From assembly GCA_963575745.1 (NCBI GenBank), contig CAUYUJ010015961.1:147001-211000 (forward strand): DNA of 64,000 nt, in the 5' to 3' direction. The notes beneath the pieces are model-generated. The model ran no database searches and was not told where the DNA came from. It saw only the letters and a list, made by a program, of their open reading frames with translations. The position numbers were made by a program, and so were the translations under genes. Source of the DNA: Prorocentrum cordatum (taxonomy: Eukaryota; Sar; Dinophyceae; Prorocentrales; Prorocentraceae). This document shows positions 9,429-22,185 of this stretch, piece after piece; the first letter of the stretch is position 1, and every line of letters begins with the position of its first letter.

Positions 9429-10640
9429 GTGGCCTGGAGACCGTGGAAAAAGCCGTCACCCACCGTCGCCACCACCAGGGGCCCAAATGACGCTGAAGAC
9501 CTCCCGAAAGAACTCCTACAGCTTCTAGACTTGAGCCAAAACCTGAGAAATCAGTGTCCGAAGCTATGCGAAGAAATGCTGAATCCCATTCTTCGCTACC
9601 TCGTAAAAACCGCCAACTGGATCGAAGGAAAGAAAACGGCTAAAGACATATGGGTATCGTCTTTGGGTTCTTGTGCCGGATACACCGTAGAGTTCGATTC
9701 CAACGTTGTGACCCTCGAGATTTCGGAGATAACATTTCGAGAGGACTTCCTGGGGATCGGCGTACCTCTATTATTCGAGAAAACGGTGAACGGGCATCGC
9801 TTCTCGATCGATTTCAAAATCTCTCACGCGCTCGACAAGTCGAAGTATATCGTTGGGTCGGCTTCTCGGTCTTTCCGAAGTACGTTTCGGCTCAGGCTCA
9901 ACGTTTACAGCCAGAGCCCCTCGACGCCAGCCCCCTCGTCGGGGCAGTCAATGGCCAGGTCATGCATCCATCGCAACCAGACCCGCCAAGGGGCGAACGC
10001 TTTCATGGAACAAGTCAAGCGCAGGGATTGCGGAGAGACTCTCTTCAAGTACATGCTGAATCGGGCGCAGAACGAGCAGCTGGCTCTCTGTGCCAAGTCC
10101 CGCGAGAAATTCCAGAGGCTGGAGGCGACGGGATGTTCCCAAGTACTACCACGACCATCATGCAATCCAACATGGAACTCATCATCGAACAGCACGGAGA
10201 CGGAGATGGAGAAGCCAACTACTGGAGCGCCTTCGCCTACTTCGGCCATGCCACTTCCAAGCCGTCTGTCATCGGAGGTCATCAGGAAGCTGACGGACAC
10301 CGAGGTGCAGCAGATTATCGAGAACGAGAGGCAGGCCATCAGGAACGAGGAGCACACCAAGCTGGCCAAGGAGATCATCCAGAAGGGCCTCATCGACACG
10401 CCAGGTCTCAACGACAAGTCGAGCGTGGACTGCAACCTGTTCAAGGTGGAGGAAGAGACCGTGGAGAAGCCCGGGGCAAGCAAGAGGTTCGGGGTACCCG
10501 AGATGGCCAGCAGCAGCAACGGCGTCCAGGACGTCAGGAACATCCCAGTGCCGGAGGATCTGCCGACGCCGTCAGGGATGCCGAGGCCGTTCGGGGACTT
10601 TCACGCGGTGCGAAACCGAAGATGTGGAGTGCTCTGTTAG
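9429..10640 (+). pseudogene. Copia pol spacer region, decayed
   Basis: Open in the gag frame for 403 codons after a stop at 9371. The clearest protein-like part is near the end (TDTEVQQIIENERQAIRNEE), a charged helix. The first half reads less naturally and may be out of frame. It lies between the protease and the methyltransferase-like segment, where related elements have a poorly conserved linker. Confidence 0.5.
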
Positions 10641-11158
10641 CAGCGGTGATAGCGCTGAATCACATGCCGAAATTGGCCTGGGACGCAGCGGAGAACTACA
10701 GGAGATTGGACTTGGCAGAGGTGACTTGTGTAGCGGACTCAAGGCCATCGAAGGCGGCGATGGAGATAGGTGGCAAGGCTGAGAGGTTTAGCAACTGGAA
10801 CGGCTTCGACTTCTCTACGCGTACCGGGGCCGAGAAGCTTCTGAAGATACTCAAGGGGAAGAGGCAGAGAAAGGTCTGTTTCTCACCACCGTGCGGGGCA
10901 GAATGCCCATTTCAGAACCTGAATCCCATCACCGAGGAGTCCGAGAAGAAGCTGATCAAGACAAGAAGGATTCAGAGGAACCTGCTGTGGGTGATCAACA
11001 AGCTCAAGGAAGAGGACCTCGGTGACATCTATTTAGAGCAGCCAGGAAAGTGCAGATCATGGACGAGCAACTTCAAGGACATCAAGGGGGAGCTCTCTGG
11101 CGCCGTCATCCATGGATGCATGCACGACATGAGGGCGAGAAGGAGGGCGCGTTGCTGA
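10640..11158 (+). pseudogene. Methyltransferase-like segment in Copia pol
   Basis: The frame reads DLAEVTCVADSRPSKAAMEI, NWNGFDFSTRTGAEKLL, then KVCFSPPCGAECPFQNLN and later GDIYLEQPGKC. The order of an acidic beta-strand/glycine region followed by a PPC motif recalls the SAM-binding fold and motif IV of C5-cytosine methyltransferases. Such a segment between protease and integrase occurs in dinoflagellate Copia-type polyproteins, from memory. Whether it is catalytic cannot be judged. A TGA at 11156 and a frameshift near 11200 separate it from the integrase. Confidence 0.55.
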
Positions 11159-11263
11159 AGAAAGGGTGGTACATCGAGACCTCGGACGAAAAAGTTCAGC
11201 GAGAACGTTGGGAGAGCATGCCAAAACCTTCATGTTCATCTACCTCTTTAAGGAAGCACTCGA

Positions 11264-12760
11264 GTGGCACTCTCAGCGAACAACCCCGTGCCAGGCGATG
11301 CTCTAAGCTTTCTCGTGGAGTCACACAATGAGCTTGAACAAGGAGTGTTTGCCGCAAGGCACAAGTACACGACGAAGCGACCAGCCGACGCAGATGATCC
11401 AGAAAAACGGGAACGCAAGCGACCAACACTGGAATCAGCAGAAGCACCGCAGGAACCAGAAGGAGAAGATTCAACAAAAGAGGAAGAGACTCGCGCCGAG
11501 AAGGAAGAGCGCGATGCTCGACCCGAAGATGGAGGTGAAGCTCATTTAGTAGGGAACCTTCGACTACCACTTCCGAAAAGCGCACAAGGGTGCTCTAAGC
11601 GAGAGATCAGAGATCTGGAGGCTATCATAGCGCATGTACATCGCAACTTCGGGCACTGCAGCATGAGGACAGCCGAGGCAGCCCTTCAGAGCAGGAAGGC
11701 CAATCAGAAGATCATCGACCTGCGCAGCCACTACGAATGCCCCTCCTGCAAGACAGCTCAACGTTTTCAACTGCGGCCGATCGCGAGTTCAGAACCTTCG
11801 GTGGCGCCGCCGGGGAAGGAGCTGGGCTGCGATAACTTCCCCTGGACTCATCCTCGTAGAGCATATCATGTTCGTGGAACGCCATGCGCAGATTACGAAA
11901 GCCGCTTCGCCAAATGCCAGATCCTCACCAAGAAAGGCGCGCTGGAGAGCTGCGGCAATACCACTGCCAAGGAGATGAAGGAGATGGTTCTCACCACGTG
12001 GATTCAGCACTATGGTAAACCAGAGGTACTTCGCACAGATCCTGAAGTTTTTCGCCAAGCTGAGCACCGCGCTTGGACGTCAGGCAACGGCATCGAGTGG
12101 CGACCGGAACCAGGTGAAGCTCACTGGGGGATGGGTGTGTTCGAGAGGAGCATCGAGACGATCAAAGAGATTGCGAATCGCATCGCGTGGGGGCTCCCAG
12201 ACGACACCGACCCGAACGAGATTTTCACGCGGGCACGTGCAGCGAACAACGGCCTGATGCGTCACAAAGGATACAGTCCGTTCACGCCGATGATGGGTCG
12301 CACCCCGTCGGGGCAAGGTCTGGAAGATGAAGATAACCCCTCGGCGCTCAGCACTCACCTGATCGACAAGAACTTCGAGGACCTCACCGCGGTCAAGGAG
12401 GAGCGCACAGGGCGCGCGTAGACCACTACCTGTCGGAGAAGACAAAGAGGGCGCTGCTGGCGAAGACGCGGCCGTTCAAGACGCGGGAACCAGGCGGCCC
12501 ACGCGAGAAGGCACACTACTGGCGAAGCTCCAATGGGAGCAGTCACAAGACCAAACAGGGCATGGCTGGACGATTTTACGGGCCAATTACAATACTCATG
12601 CAAGAGCGCGAGACTAAGAATGGAGCTTGCGAGCGCAGAGGAATAGTCCGGCTGGTAGATGGCGATCGCCTGGTGCGAGCCGCTTCAGCACACCTACGTA
12701 CTACTACGAGGGCAGAGCAGACGCTGGAGAACATCTCGGCGGGAAGTTCAGATCATCTCA
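11264..12760 (+). pseudogene. Copia integrase, interrupted
   Basis: After an acidic linker, the HHCC zinc region reads HVHRNFGHCS with CPSCKTAQ (about 11636-11760). Catalytic core landmarks are the first Asp in ELGCDNFPW, the second in LRTDPEVF (about 12027-12050), and the Glu in MGVFERSIETIKE (about 12126-12160). A TAG near 12421 and a frame change precede the C-terminal part (GRFYGPITILMQE and RGIVRLVDGDRLVRA, about 12565-12690). Integrase inserts the cDNA into the host genome. Confidence 0.85.
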
Positions 12761-13419
12761 GGAAGATAATGCAGGAGCTCGCCAAGGGCTCGTTCGACGA
12801 CCTAGTGGACCAAGCCAGGCCTGACGAACAGGGCGACATACCAGAAGGTGAAGCGGACGAGCAACCTGGACACGCGCCGCCAGCAGATCACAAACCAGCC
12901 GCCCGAGCAGAGGAAGGTCACCACGAAGAAGAGGAATCTCCACCAGGACCTCGTCAAGGGGATGAAGAGCACGGAGGCGAGGCATGTCAAGACGAGAAGG
13001 GAAATGGCGAACGCCCACCTGCACGACCAGCTCGACCAGCTCAGTGGGACAGCGAACCACCACGGGAAGTAATCAATAAGCGCGAAGCCAGTACAGAACC
13101 TCCCGATGATCGCGAGGTGAAACGTCAGTGGGCCGACTTCTTAGGCCATCTGGCAGAGCTCAACAAGAAGGCACCGTTCGTTGCGCTGCAAGGTACTCTG
13201 CGAGAGGAACCCGAAGGAGGAGAATCAGAAGAATGGAAGGCCCCCTGGGAATACACCAACAAGTTACGAAAGGAGAATCTGATAGGTCACGTCGGAGAAG
13301 AAGCTTCAGCACTGGCAGCCACGGTGGCATTCGAGAAGGAGGACAATGACGTGAACCTGCTGCACCAGAAACCGGAGAAAGCCCTTGCAGCCTTGGTGAA
13401 GCAGAATAAAATAAAATAA
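12760..13419 (+). pseudogene. Copia pol linker between integrase and reverse transcriptase
   Basis: Charged, Pro/Glu-rich sequence (HHEEEESPPGPRQGDEEHGG), then a helical part (EVKRQWADFLGHLAELNKKA). Linkers of this kind are poorly conserved in Copia elements. The frame stops at 13419, and reverse transcriptase resumes in another frame at about 13430. Confidence 0.6.
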
Positions 13420-13429
13420 AAGTAAAGCT

Positions 13430-15152
13430 AAAGAACCTTACTCCGGAAGAAAGAGCTCAACTGCCAGCGGCAAAGAGCAGCGAGATCAAGTCGCCGTTGA
13501 AGTACAAGGTCTGCGAAGCGGCTAGTCGAGCAGGAGTACATCCCGGAGCCCTGATGAAGATGCGCTGGGTCATCACTCGAAAGGAATCGGTGGGTCTGAA
13601 AACCCGACTCGTCGCACTAGGGCATACCGATCCCAGCCTTGGCCAGATCAAGACCACATCACCAACGCGCAGCCGCAGAGCGAGACATATGTTCTTGGGA
13701 GTCGCTGCGTCGATGGGGTTCCAGGTGTTCAATGGCGACGTCGAGGCCGCGTTTCTCCAAGGGGATCTAGGAGAAGAAGATCGTAACGTTCCGGCAGAGC
13801 CGGTGAAGGAGTTGCGGGAAGCAATGCAGCTGGAACACCATCATTGCATCAAGCTGAAGAAGGCAGTCTACGGCCTGGTAAACGCGCCAACACGTCGGTG
13901 GTCCCGAGCGAGGACGGACATAGAAAAGCTGGGCTGGGTCGAGTCCATTACCGAGCCGTGCTTATGGTATCTCCGCGACAAGAATGACAAGTTGTGCGGC
14001 TTGGCAGTAGCTCACGTGGACGACTTCATGCTTGCTATCGACAACACATCTAAGTTTGCCGCGGACGCACTTCAACGACCTCATCAAGCCCACGAGAAGG
14101 GCAGTTGGGAGACTCAAGGCTTTGTGCAGTGTGGGAAGAGGATCAGACAGGAGTATGACGGCCGTACAAAGACTTGCGGACGCATTCATCTCAACATGGT
14201 CGACTACGCGCAGGAGCTGAAGGAGATCGACATACTGACGCAGCGCCGCAAGGACATCGAGTCAACGGCTACTTCGAGCGAGGCCACCCAACTTCGAGCA
14301 TTCCTAGGACAGCTTCTGTGGTTGGCGACTCAAGGAGTACCTCTGATATGTGCAGAGCTGTCCTTGCTGCTAGCGTACACGAGCACGGCCACCATCAACA
14401 CGCTCTTGCAGGCCAACAAGCTGATCCGGAGAGCGAAGATAGAGGTCCAGAAGGAGCTGATCATGGAGAAGCATCTCAACCCTTGTATCGTTGGGTATTC
14501 GGATGCCGCCTGGAATGTTCGACGAGATGGTTCGTCACAGGGAGGCTTCCTGATCTTCATGACGGACTACAGCCTGATGCAGAATAAGGAAACGCCGATT
14601 TCGCTAATAGCGTGGGCGTCAGCAAAGTTACCTCGAGTGTGCCGGAGTTCGAGTGCGGCAGAAGTACAAGCGGCAAGCGAGGCGCAGGAGGAGCTGGAAT
14701 TCTGCAGACTGGTGCTGAGCGAACTTCTACTGGGACCGACACCTCTGAAGCAGTGGGCGACCGGATGTGCGAAGATTCCAGGAGCTCTAGTACTGGACTG
14801 CCGTGGCGTGTTCGATGCGTTGGACAAGTCGGAGAGCAGAGCGCTTGGCATGAAGGACAAGAGGAGTGCACTGGAGGCCTTGGCTCTGAAAAGAGGCATG
14901 GCGGCGACAGCAATTTAGTTGAGGTGGTGTCACAGTGGCGCGCAGCTAAGCGACTGTATGACGAAGAACTCCGAGAAGGCGAGGGCGAGCTACAACTTGT
15001 GACAGCAAAGAGGAAGCTGGAAGCTGATCTACGACGCAAACTCTATTTCGGAGAAGGCCAGAAAGAAAAAAGGCATGGACACCCTCGACCAGCAGACGTT
15101 CTTCGCAGTGGATGAAGATAATGTGTGGCAACTCTATCCGGATGACTTGTAG
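13430..15152 (+). pseudogene. Copia reverse transcriptase and RNase H
   Basis: 473 codons are open from about 13497. The catalytic motif A is FNGDVEAAFLQGD (about 13728-13766). The VDD box appears as AHVDDFMLA (about 14011-14037). RNase H follows with GYSDAAWNVRRD (about 14492), SSSAAEVQAASEAQ and LDCRGVFDAL. After the stop at 14916-14918 another frame reads SGAQLSDCMTKNSEKA and ends at 15152, the usual Copia C-terminus, so at least one frameshift lies here. The enzyme copies element RNA into DNA inside the particle. Confidence 0.9.
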
Positions 15153-15319
15153 ATCGAAACGGAGTCGGAGATCGTGGCAGACTACCGACACCCGGAGGCA
15201 CGACGTCTGATGATGGAAGACGCGACGCCTCAATAGAGATGGAGTTAGACAAGATGGACTACAGATGGAGTGTCTTACCTGAGCTAAAGACTGAGGACTT
15301 TCACTGACGGTTCGGGGCA

Positions 15320-15711
15320 TGTCAGTTTCAGCTGTTGAGGACAGTGAAACAGTTTCAGAAGAACAGAGAGGGATGACAACCCTCAGTGAATGAGCCCAAT
15401 TGCTTGTTCCGTCCATAGCAACTTTGGCACGAGCCGTTTGCTGGCCTGAGTGGTGATTACAGTATCTCACCTCGGTCCGAAGCTCAGGGGGACCAGACGC
15501 GATATCCTGGATTGTTTACTTAAACAGAGTGTTTGTTTCTCTTCTCGACATCCTGCCAATCTTCAGCCACTACGTGCCCTCCGCCGATCTTGGGAGTATC
15601 TTGGACTCGTCTTTAGGACACGTTCGTGGACATAGGCTCAGAGACCTCTCAGATTGTAAGGACATATCGAAGCGAAAGGCTGAGATCCGTGGAAAGCACG
15701 TTCCACTGACA
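15320..15711 (+). repeat. 3' long terminal repeat
   Basis: 392 bp, starting TGTCAGTTTC and ending CACTGACA. It differs from the 5' LTR at about 20 sites, about 17 of them transitions. The bases before it (TTCGGGGCA) form at best a very short polypurine tract. Confidence 0.95.
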
Positions 15712-15896
15712 CCCTCCCTCCCTCCCTCCCTCCCTCCTCCTCCTCCTCCTCCTCCTCCTCCTCCTCCTCCTCCTCCTCCTCCTCTTCCCTCCTCCTCCTC
15801 CTCTTCCTCCTCCGCTCTGCTCCTGTTCCTCCTCCCTCCTCCGCCTCCTCCTCCTCCTCCTCCTCCTCCTCCTCCTCCTCCTCCTCCTCCTCCACC

Positions 15897-15898
<2 letters not shown>
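15712..15898. repeat. CCT microsatellite
   Basis: CCTC and CCT repeats starting at the end of the 3' LTR. This continues the tract interrupted by the retrotransposon. Confidence 0.95.
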
Positions 15899-16749
<851 letters not shown>

Positions 16750-16750
<1 letters not shown>

Positions 16751-18560
16751 ATCCTAGCAACCTCGATGGATTATCCATCGGAATCCTTCGGAATCCATAT
16801 GAATCCATGAGAATCCCAAAAGGATCCCTCGGAATCCTTGGGAACCCATGGGAATCCGTATGAATCCATACGAACCCGCAGGACCCCCGAGGGATCAGAA
16901 GGAACCCTCCTGAATCCGTAGGGATCCATCGGAATCCACCAGAAGTCATAGATATTCCAAATAATCGCCAGGAACCCCCAGGAATCCATAGAAATCTATA
17001 GGAATCCATACGAAAACATAGGAAGCCTTCGGAATCCAAAAGAATACTGCGGAATCCATAGGGATACATAAGGATCCTTTGGGAAACACTAGGAATTCCT
17101 AAGAAACCATTGGTATCCCGAGGACTGCCTAAGGATTATTAGGAATCCATAGGAATACAGGAATCCGGAAGAACCCATGGGAATCCAAACGAATCCTGGG
17201 GAATCCGTGGGGGTCCCTCAGTAATCCCTCGAGAATCCTAAGGGACCCTTGGGAATCCATGTGGACTCCTCGGAATCCCAAGGAAATTGAACAACCAGCA
17301 AACCCAGCAATACTCAAGGGGGGCCTTCGATCGATATTCCATCAGAACCCATCGGAATCCATGGAATCCACATCAGGTGTCTGAAATCCCTAAGGGATCC
17401 TTAGGAACCACAAGGGAATCCGTAGGAATCGCTCGGGGTCATTAGGAACCCCTCGGAATCCCATGGGATCCCGAAAGACCCCGAGAAAACCCTAGGGATC
17501 CCTCGAAAATCATAGGAATCACTAAGAACCTTTTAGGAATCCATAGGAACCCATAGGAATCCTAAAGAATCCCTAGGAAACTCTAGGAATCCTTACGGGT
17601 ACGTCGCTCTCCATATGGGCGAATCCGAAGGAATCCCTGGAAGTCGTTAAGAAGCCATAGGAATCCCTTACTAATACATCGGGACCCTTAGGAAACCATA
17701 AGAATCATTAGGAAACCCGTTGGAATCCTAAGGAATACGTGAGAACACATAGGCACCCAACGAATCCATCGAGATCCCCCAGAATCCCTCAGGTACCCTT
17801 GGGAATCCACTGGAATCCTTCATAAATCCTTTCGGAATCTTCAAGAATCCTCAGGAACGCGAAGAATTTTCAGGGAACCTAGCAACCAGAAGCCCCAGCA
17901 ACTCCCCAGGGGGGCCTTCGGCCCCCCCCCCCCCCAGGGAGGGAAGCGAAGCTCCTCAGGAACCCTAGCAACCAGCAACCACCAGCAACCCCAGCCCCCC
18001 CCCAGGGGCACATTCGATCGATATCCAATGGGAACCCATCGGAATCCATGGAAAGCCCGAAGGGACCCTTAATGTTCACAATAGAATTCTGAGGAAGCCT
18101 GAGGAATCCCAAAGGAATGATCAGGAATCCGTAGCACTCCCTTGGACGTCCGAAGAATCCTTAGGAATTCTCAAGACTCGTACGAATCCTGAATCCCTGG
18201 GAAACCCCACGAAACCTTCGGGATCCTTAGGAACCCTTAGGACCCCCTAGGAATCCATGGACACCCATCGGAATCCTGGGATCTCTTTAGGAATCCATAG
18301 GGATACCTAAGAATCTCTGGGACTCCCTTGGGGTCCGTAAGCATCCCCAGGACTCCTTAGCAATCGCAGAGAACCCCTGGGAATCCATCGGAATCAAGAA
18401 GAATCCGAATGAATCCCTCTAAACCAGTACAAATCCTTAGGAATCACCCAGGGGCCCTCCGGAATCCTGCAAGAACCCTTAAGAACCCTTACGAATCCAT
18501 GGGAATCCCTCCGGAATCTTTCTGGAAGCCGCAGGGGTCAACAAGAATCCTCGGGAACTC
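16750..18560. repeat. Degenerate GAATCC satellite
   Basis: About 1.8 kb of loosely repeated 10-15-bp units around GGAATCCATAGG or GGAATCCCT. No two units are identical, suggesting an old array. It is punctuated by blocks rich in AGCAACC or CCAGCAAC near 16752, 17290, 17880, 17960 and 18565, often followed by a G run and CATTCGATCGATATCC-like sequence. These suggest a higher-order unit of very roughly 600 bp. Confidence 0.85.
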
Positions 18561-18562
18561 TG

Positions 18563-18617
18563 ACAACTAGCAACCCCAACAACCCCCCACTGGGGGGTTG
18601 CCGGGGTTGCCAGTTGT
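18563..18617. repeat. 27-bp inverted repeat closing the GAATCC satellite
   Basis: The left arm starts ACAACTAGCAACCCC and the right arm ends GGGGTTGCCAGTTGT. The arms meet with almost no spacer (CCCCCCA and TGGGGGG) and match at about 24 of 27 positions. It could extrude as a cruciform. Confidence 0.75.
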
Positions 18618-18619
18618 TG

Positions 18620-19260
18620 GAGGGGGCGCGGAGCTCTAGGTGCAGGGCCCACCACCAACGACAACAACAATCATATCACCATCATGCGCCACGCTTCCAC
18701 AAGTCACATGCATCCTTCTGGACACCACACCCCATCATGGAGGAGGTGTTCTGGCATGCGGGGCACGATATTCCCTCGCCCAGATCTCCCGCCCAAGCGA
18801 GCATTGCCACCACCTCCTCCGAGGAACTTCGGCATCCTCAGCGTGGACGGCACATCGCCATCGCAATCGCCTCACGCACGCCCCGCATCTCGGAGGAGGA
18901 GGGCGAGGACAAGAAGGGGAGGGAAGATGAGGGATAGAGAGGAGGAGGAGGAGGAGGAGGAGGAGGAGGAGGAGGAGGAGGAGGATGGAGGAGGAGGAGG
19001 ACGAGGTCGTTCATACTCCTCGTTCGAATTGTTACGCCACCATCCTGCGGCCTCGGCGCGTAACCCTGAATGTTCACGCCCCCAGGCGCTGCCGCCCCCA
19101 TGTTCGCATCATCCACCTGCCCCATCCACACCCTGTCATGGAATCCCTGAATTCAACCCTTCGACCCTCGATCCTTGGAGTCCCTGGAAGTCATCCGTCC
19201 TCCTTCTTCCCCTCCTCCTCCACATTATCTACGCCATCAAAAAATGGCAAGTATTAAATA
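18620..19260 (+). other. Possible but unsupported ORF region
   Basis: A plus-strand ATG frame at 18684-19265 gives 193 codons, Pro/Arg/His-rich at the start, with a poly-Glu run from a GAG microsatellite (18935-18985) and a hydrophobic tail. No domain is visible and two other frames are also open. I see no secure gene. Confidence 0.25.
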
Positions 19261-19369
19261 AGTAAGGTTTAACAGGGACTCTTGGAAGCCCCCTACTAAA
19301 GGCGATGCCGAAACGAGGGCCCCAGTCCTGAATAAAATGTAAGGAAATATCAAAATGGAGAGACGTGGG

Positions 19370-19930
19370 AAGACGGAAGGGGAAGGGAGGAGGAGGAGGA
19401 GAAGGGAGGAGGGAGGCAGAAGGAGGGAGGAGACAAGGGGGACGAAAAGGGAAAGGGGGAGGGGGAGGGAGGAGGAGGGAGGAAGAGGGAGGAAAGGGGG
19501 ACGGGAGAGGGAGGAGGGAGAAGGGAGAAGAGAAGGGGGTGGCGGGAGGAAGAGGGAGGAAGAGAGAGGGGAAGGAGAAGGACGAGGACAAGGAAGAAGA
19601 GGAGGAGGAGGAGGAGGAAAAGGAAGAGGAGGAGGAGGAGCAACAGGAGGGAGGACGAGGAGGAGGAGGAGGAAAAGGAGGAGGAGGAGGAGGAGAGGGA
19701 GGAGAAGGGGGTAGGGAGGAGGACGGAGGAAAAAGGGATGGAGGAGGGAGGAGGGAGGAAAGGGGGGGTGAAGGAAGGAAACGGGAGGAAGAGGAGGGAT
19801 GAGGGAGGACAAAAACAGGAGGAGGAGGCGGAGGAGGAGGAGTAGAAGGAGAAGGATGAGAAGGAGGAGGAGAAGGAGGACGAGGACGAGGACGTGGACG
19901 AGGGCGAGGAGGAGGAGGAAGAGAAAAGGG
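19370..19930. repeat. Polypurine GGA/GAGGA tract
   Basis: About 560 bp of degenerate GGA repeat on the plus strand. The long Pro/Ser/Leu minus-strand frames across it are artefacts. Confidence 0.9.
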
Positions 19931-19934
19931 CGCC

Positions 19935-20270
19935 AATCCAGCGTAAAACGGGTGGAAATCTCGGACGGGAGCGCTGGTGGTTTTGTCGGGACGGGGGCGG
20001 TCGGCGACGAGCAAGAGCACCGCCTCAAATAAAAAAGGCAGGAAATCTCGAGCGGGAGCGTTGTTGTTGCTGGGGGGCGGCGCCGATGAGAGAAAGAATA
20101 GCGCGCCTGTCCGAGGTAAAACGGGAGGAAGTCTCGAGAAGGAGCACCGGTTTTGTTGAGACGACTCCTTGCGGCGGCGAGCAAGAGCACCGGCCCTGAG
20201 CAAAAAAGGAAGAAATCTCGAACGGGAGCGTTGTCGTTGTTGGGGGGGCTGTTTTGGCGGTCCCCCAAAC
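19935..20270. repeat. Tandem GGAAATCTCGAGCGGGAGCG-type repeats
   Basis: About four degenerate units carry a core of AAAACGGGAGGAAATCTCGA then GCGGGAGCG, followed by GTTGTTGTTG or GTTTTGTCG. The same core recurs after the minisatellites near 21950, 23830 and 28590, linking this stretch to the composite blocks. Confidence 0.7.
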
Positions 20271-20374
20271 CGCTTGAGAGCGAGCTTCATTTTCAATGAA
20301 AAAGCAGCCGGCGCCTCGGCGACAGCGCCAGGGCGCCTGTAAGGGGTCAAAACATATGTGTTTAGTACTTAACA

Positions 20375-20517
<143 letters not shown>

Positions 20518-20518
20518 C

Positions 20519-22185
20519 AATCAGTTGACTGTTCGATGTTATCTGTTCGAGTGTCCGCCAACGTGTATTTCCCAAAATCTCGATATCCGCCCTCTTCGTC
20601 TTCGATCGTACCCCTATTGAAGGGTATATTTTTGTTTCCCTGCAGGCTGGGCCACGGCAAACGGCGGGGCGTCCGCGGACCGTCGGCCTGGCCAGCGGCA
20701 ACGCTGATCGGTGGCAACCCGACCCAAAGAGGGACGGACAGGGGACCAACCACGACGACGACGACGACGACGACGGCGACGAACGAAAGCGAGAGCGAAA
20801 GCGAGAACGAGAGCGACGGCGGGGCCACGAAGGGCAGGAAGGGGGCCACGAACGGCGACAACGGGGCCAAGAAGGGCATGCGCATGGGGCCACGAAAAAT
20901 GCTAACAAGCGGGTACCACGAAGGGCAGATAATGCGGGGCCACAAGGGCCGACGACGGGGCCACGGAGGGTAGCAACAGGGCCGCATAGGGCAGCGAGGG
21001 GGCCACACACACGGCAACGGGGCCACGAAGGGTATGCATAAGGGGCCACGACGGGCGCAAACGAGCGGGGGCCACAAAGGGCATACGTGTATTGGGCCGC
21101 GGAGGGCAAGGACGGGGCGACTGAGGGCAGCAACGGGGCCACGAAGGGCAGCGAGGGGGGCACGAAAGCCTGCGACGGGGCCACGAAGCGCATGCATATG
21201 GGGCCACGACGGGCGCGAACAAGCTGGGGCCACGAAGGGCATACATATGGGGCCACGAAGGGCAGAGGGGGGGCCACGAAGGGCTGCAACGGGGCCACGA
21301 CGGACAGCGAGGGGGCCACGAAGGGCTGCAACGGGGCCACGAAGGGCAGCAAGGGGGCCACGGAAGGCTGCAACGGGACGACAAAGGGCAGCGAGGGGGC
21401 CACGAAGGGCTGCAACGGGGCCACGAAGGGCAGCGAGCGGGCCACGAAGGACTGCAACGGGGCCACGAAGGGCAGCGGGGGGGGGGGCCACGAAGGGCAT
21501 GCAACGGGGCCACGCAGGGTAGCGAGGGGCCACGAAGGCTACACGCTGTCATGAAGGGCAGCGAGGTGGCCACGAAGGGCTGCAACGGGGCCACGAAGAG
21601 CAGCAAGGGAGCAACGAAAGGCTGCAACGGGGCCACGAAGGGCAGCAAGGGGGCCACGAAAAGCAGCGAGTGGGCCACGAAGGGCAGCGAGGGGCCACGA
21701 AGGGCTGCAACGGGGTCGCGAAGGGCAGCGAGATCTCGATTCCGAAATAAGCTGCGAGGGAGTCCTGAGCGTGAGCGCGACTCCTAAGTGTCTGAATGTC
21801 GGGAGCGCGGCGCTTGAGTAAATTTCTTAGTAAATTGCAAGCAAGTGTCCAGCGAGAGCGCGACTCCAGAGCGCCGGGACAGCGATCCCCCAATAAAGTG
21901 AAAGGAAATCCCAAGCGAGAGCGCGATTCCTAAGTAAAATGCGAGGAAGTCTCAGGCGGGAGCGGGGGTCCTGGCTAAATTGGGACGAAGTTTCAAGCGG
22001 GAGCCGTTTTTTGGTACCCCGGGAGCCACGGGCACAGTTTGAGCCCCGTGACTTTCCCTGATCAAGGACAGGGTGCGAGCCCCGGAGGAAGCACTTCAAT
22101 TGACAAAAAAAACAATGGTCACCAGGGGGGATCAACAATGAACATTCTTCAATAATGGAAACTCCACAGCAACAACGACAACAAC
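20519..22185. repeat. Composite repeat block A
   Basis: The order is a ~230-bp leader (GTTCGAGTGTCCG, TCTTCGATCGTA, a CTGCAGG site, CAGCGGCAACGCTGATCGG), an ACG microsatellite, the 21-bp minisatellite (20823-21733), then a tail of GAGAGCGCGACTCC-type repeats, CACTTCAATTGAC and a CAA run. Blocks B and C share the layout. Confidence 0.8.
20823..21733. repeat. 21-bp minisatellite, array 1
   Basis: Alternating units GGGGCCACGAAGGGCTGCAA(C) and GGGGCCACGAAGGGCAGCGA(G). Because 21 is a multiple of three and units lack stops in most frames, long repetitive reading frames appear on both strands. Confidence 0.9.

Larger units (their letters stand above)
7314..15711 (+). mobile_element. Ty1/Copia LTR retrotransposon, complete but decayed
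   Basis: Two directly repeated 392-bp LTRs enclose gag, a zinc knuckle, a protease-like region, a methyltransferase-like insert, integrase, then reverse transcriptase with RNase H. The order integrase before reverse transcriptase defines Copia. The LTRs start TGTCAG and end GACA. By hand count they differ at about 20 of 392 positions (~5%). Several frameshifts and stops interrupt the protein, so this copy is unlikely to move on its own. Possible 5-bp target duplications (TCCTC and CCCTC) match at 4 of 5 bases, but both lie in CCT repeat, so this is weak. Confidence 0.95.

Noticed and set aside
9529-9542. SL-like CTTGAGCCAAAA inside the Copia pol
   Set aside because: Only 12 bases match, it lies within the pol coding sequence, and the remainder of the leader is absent.
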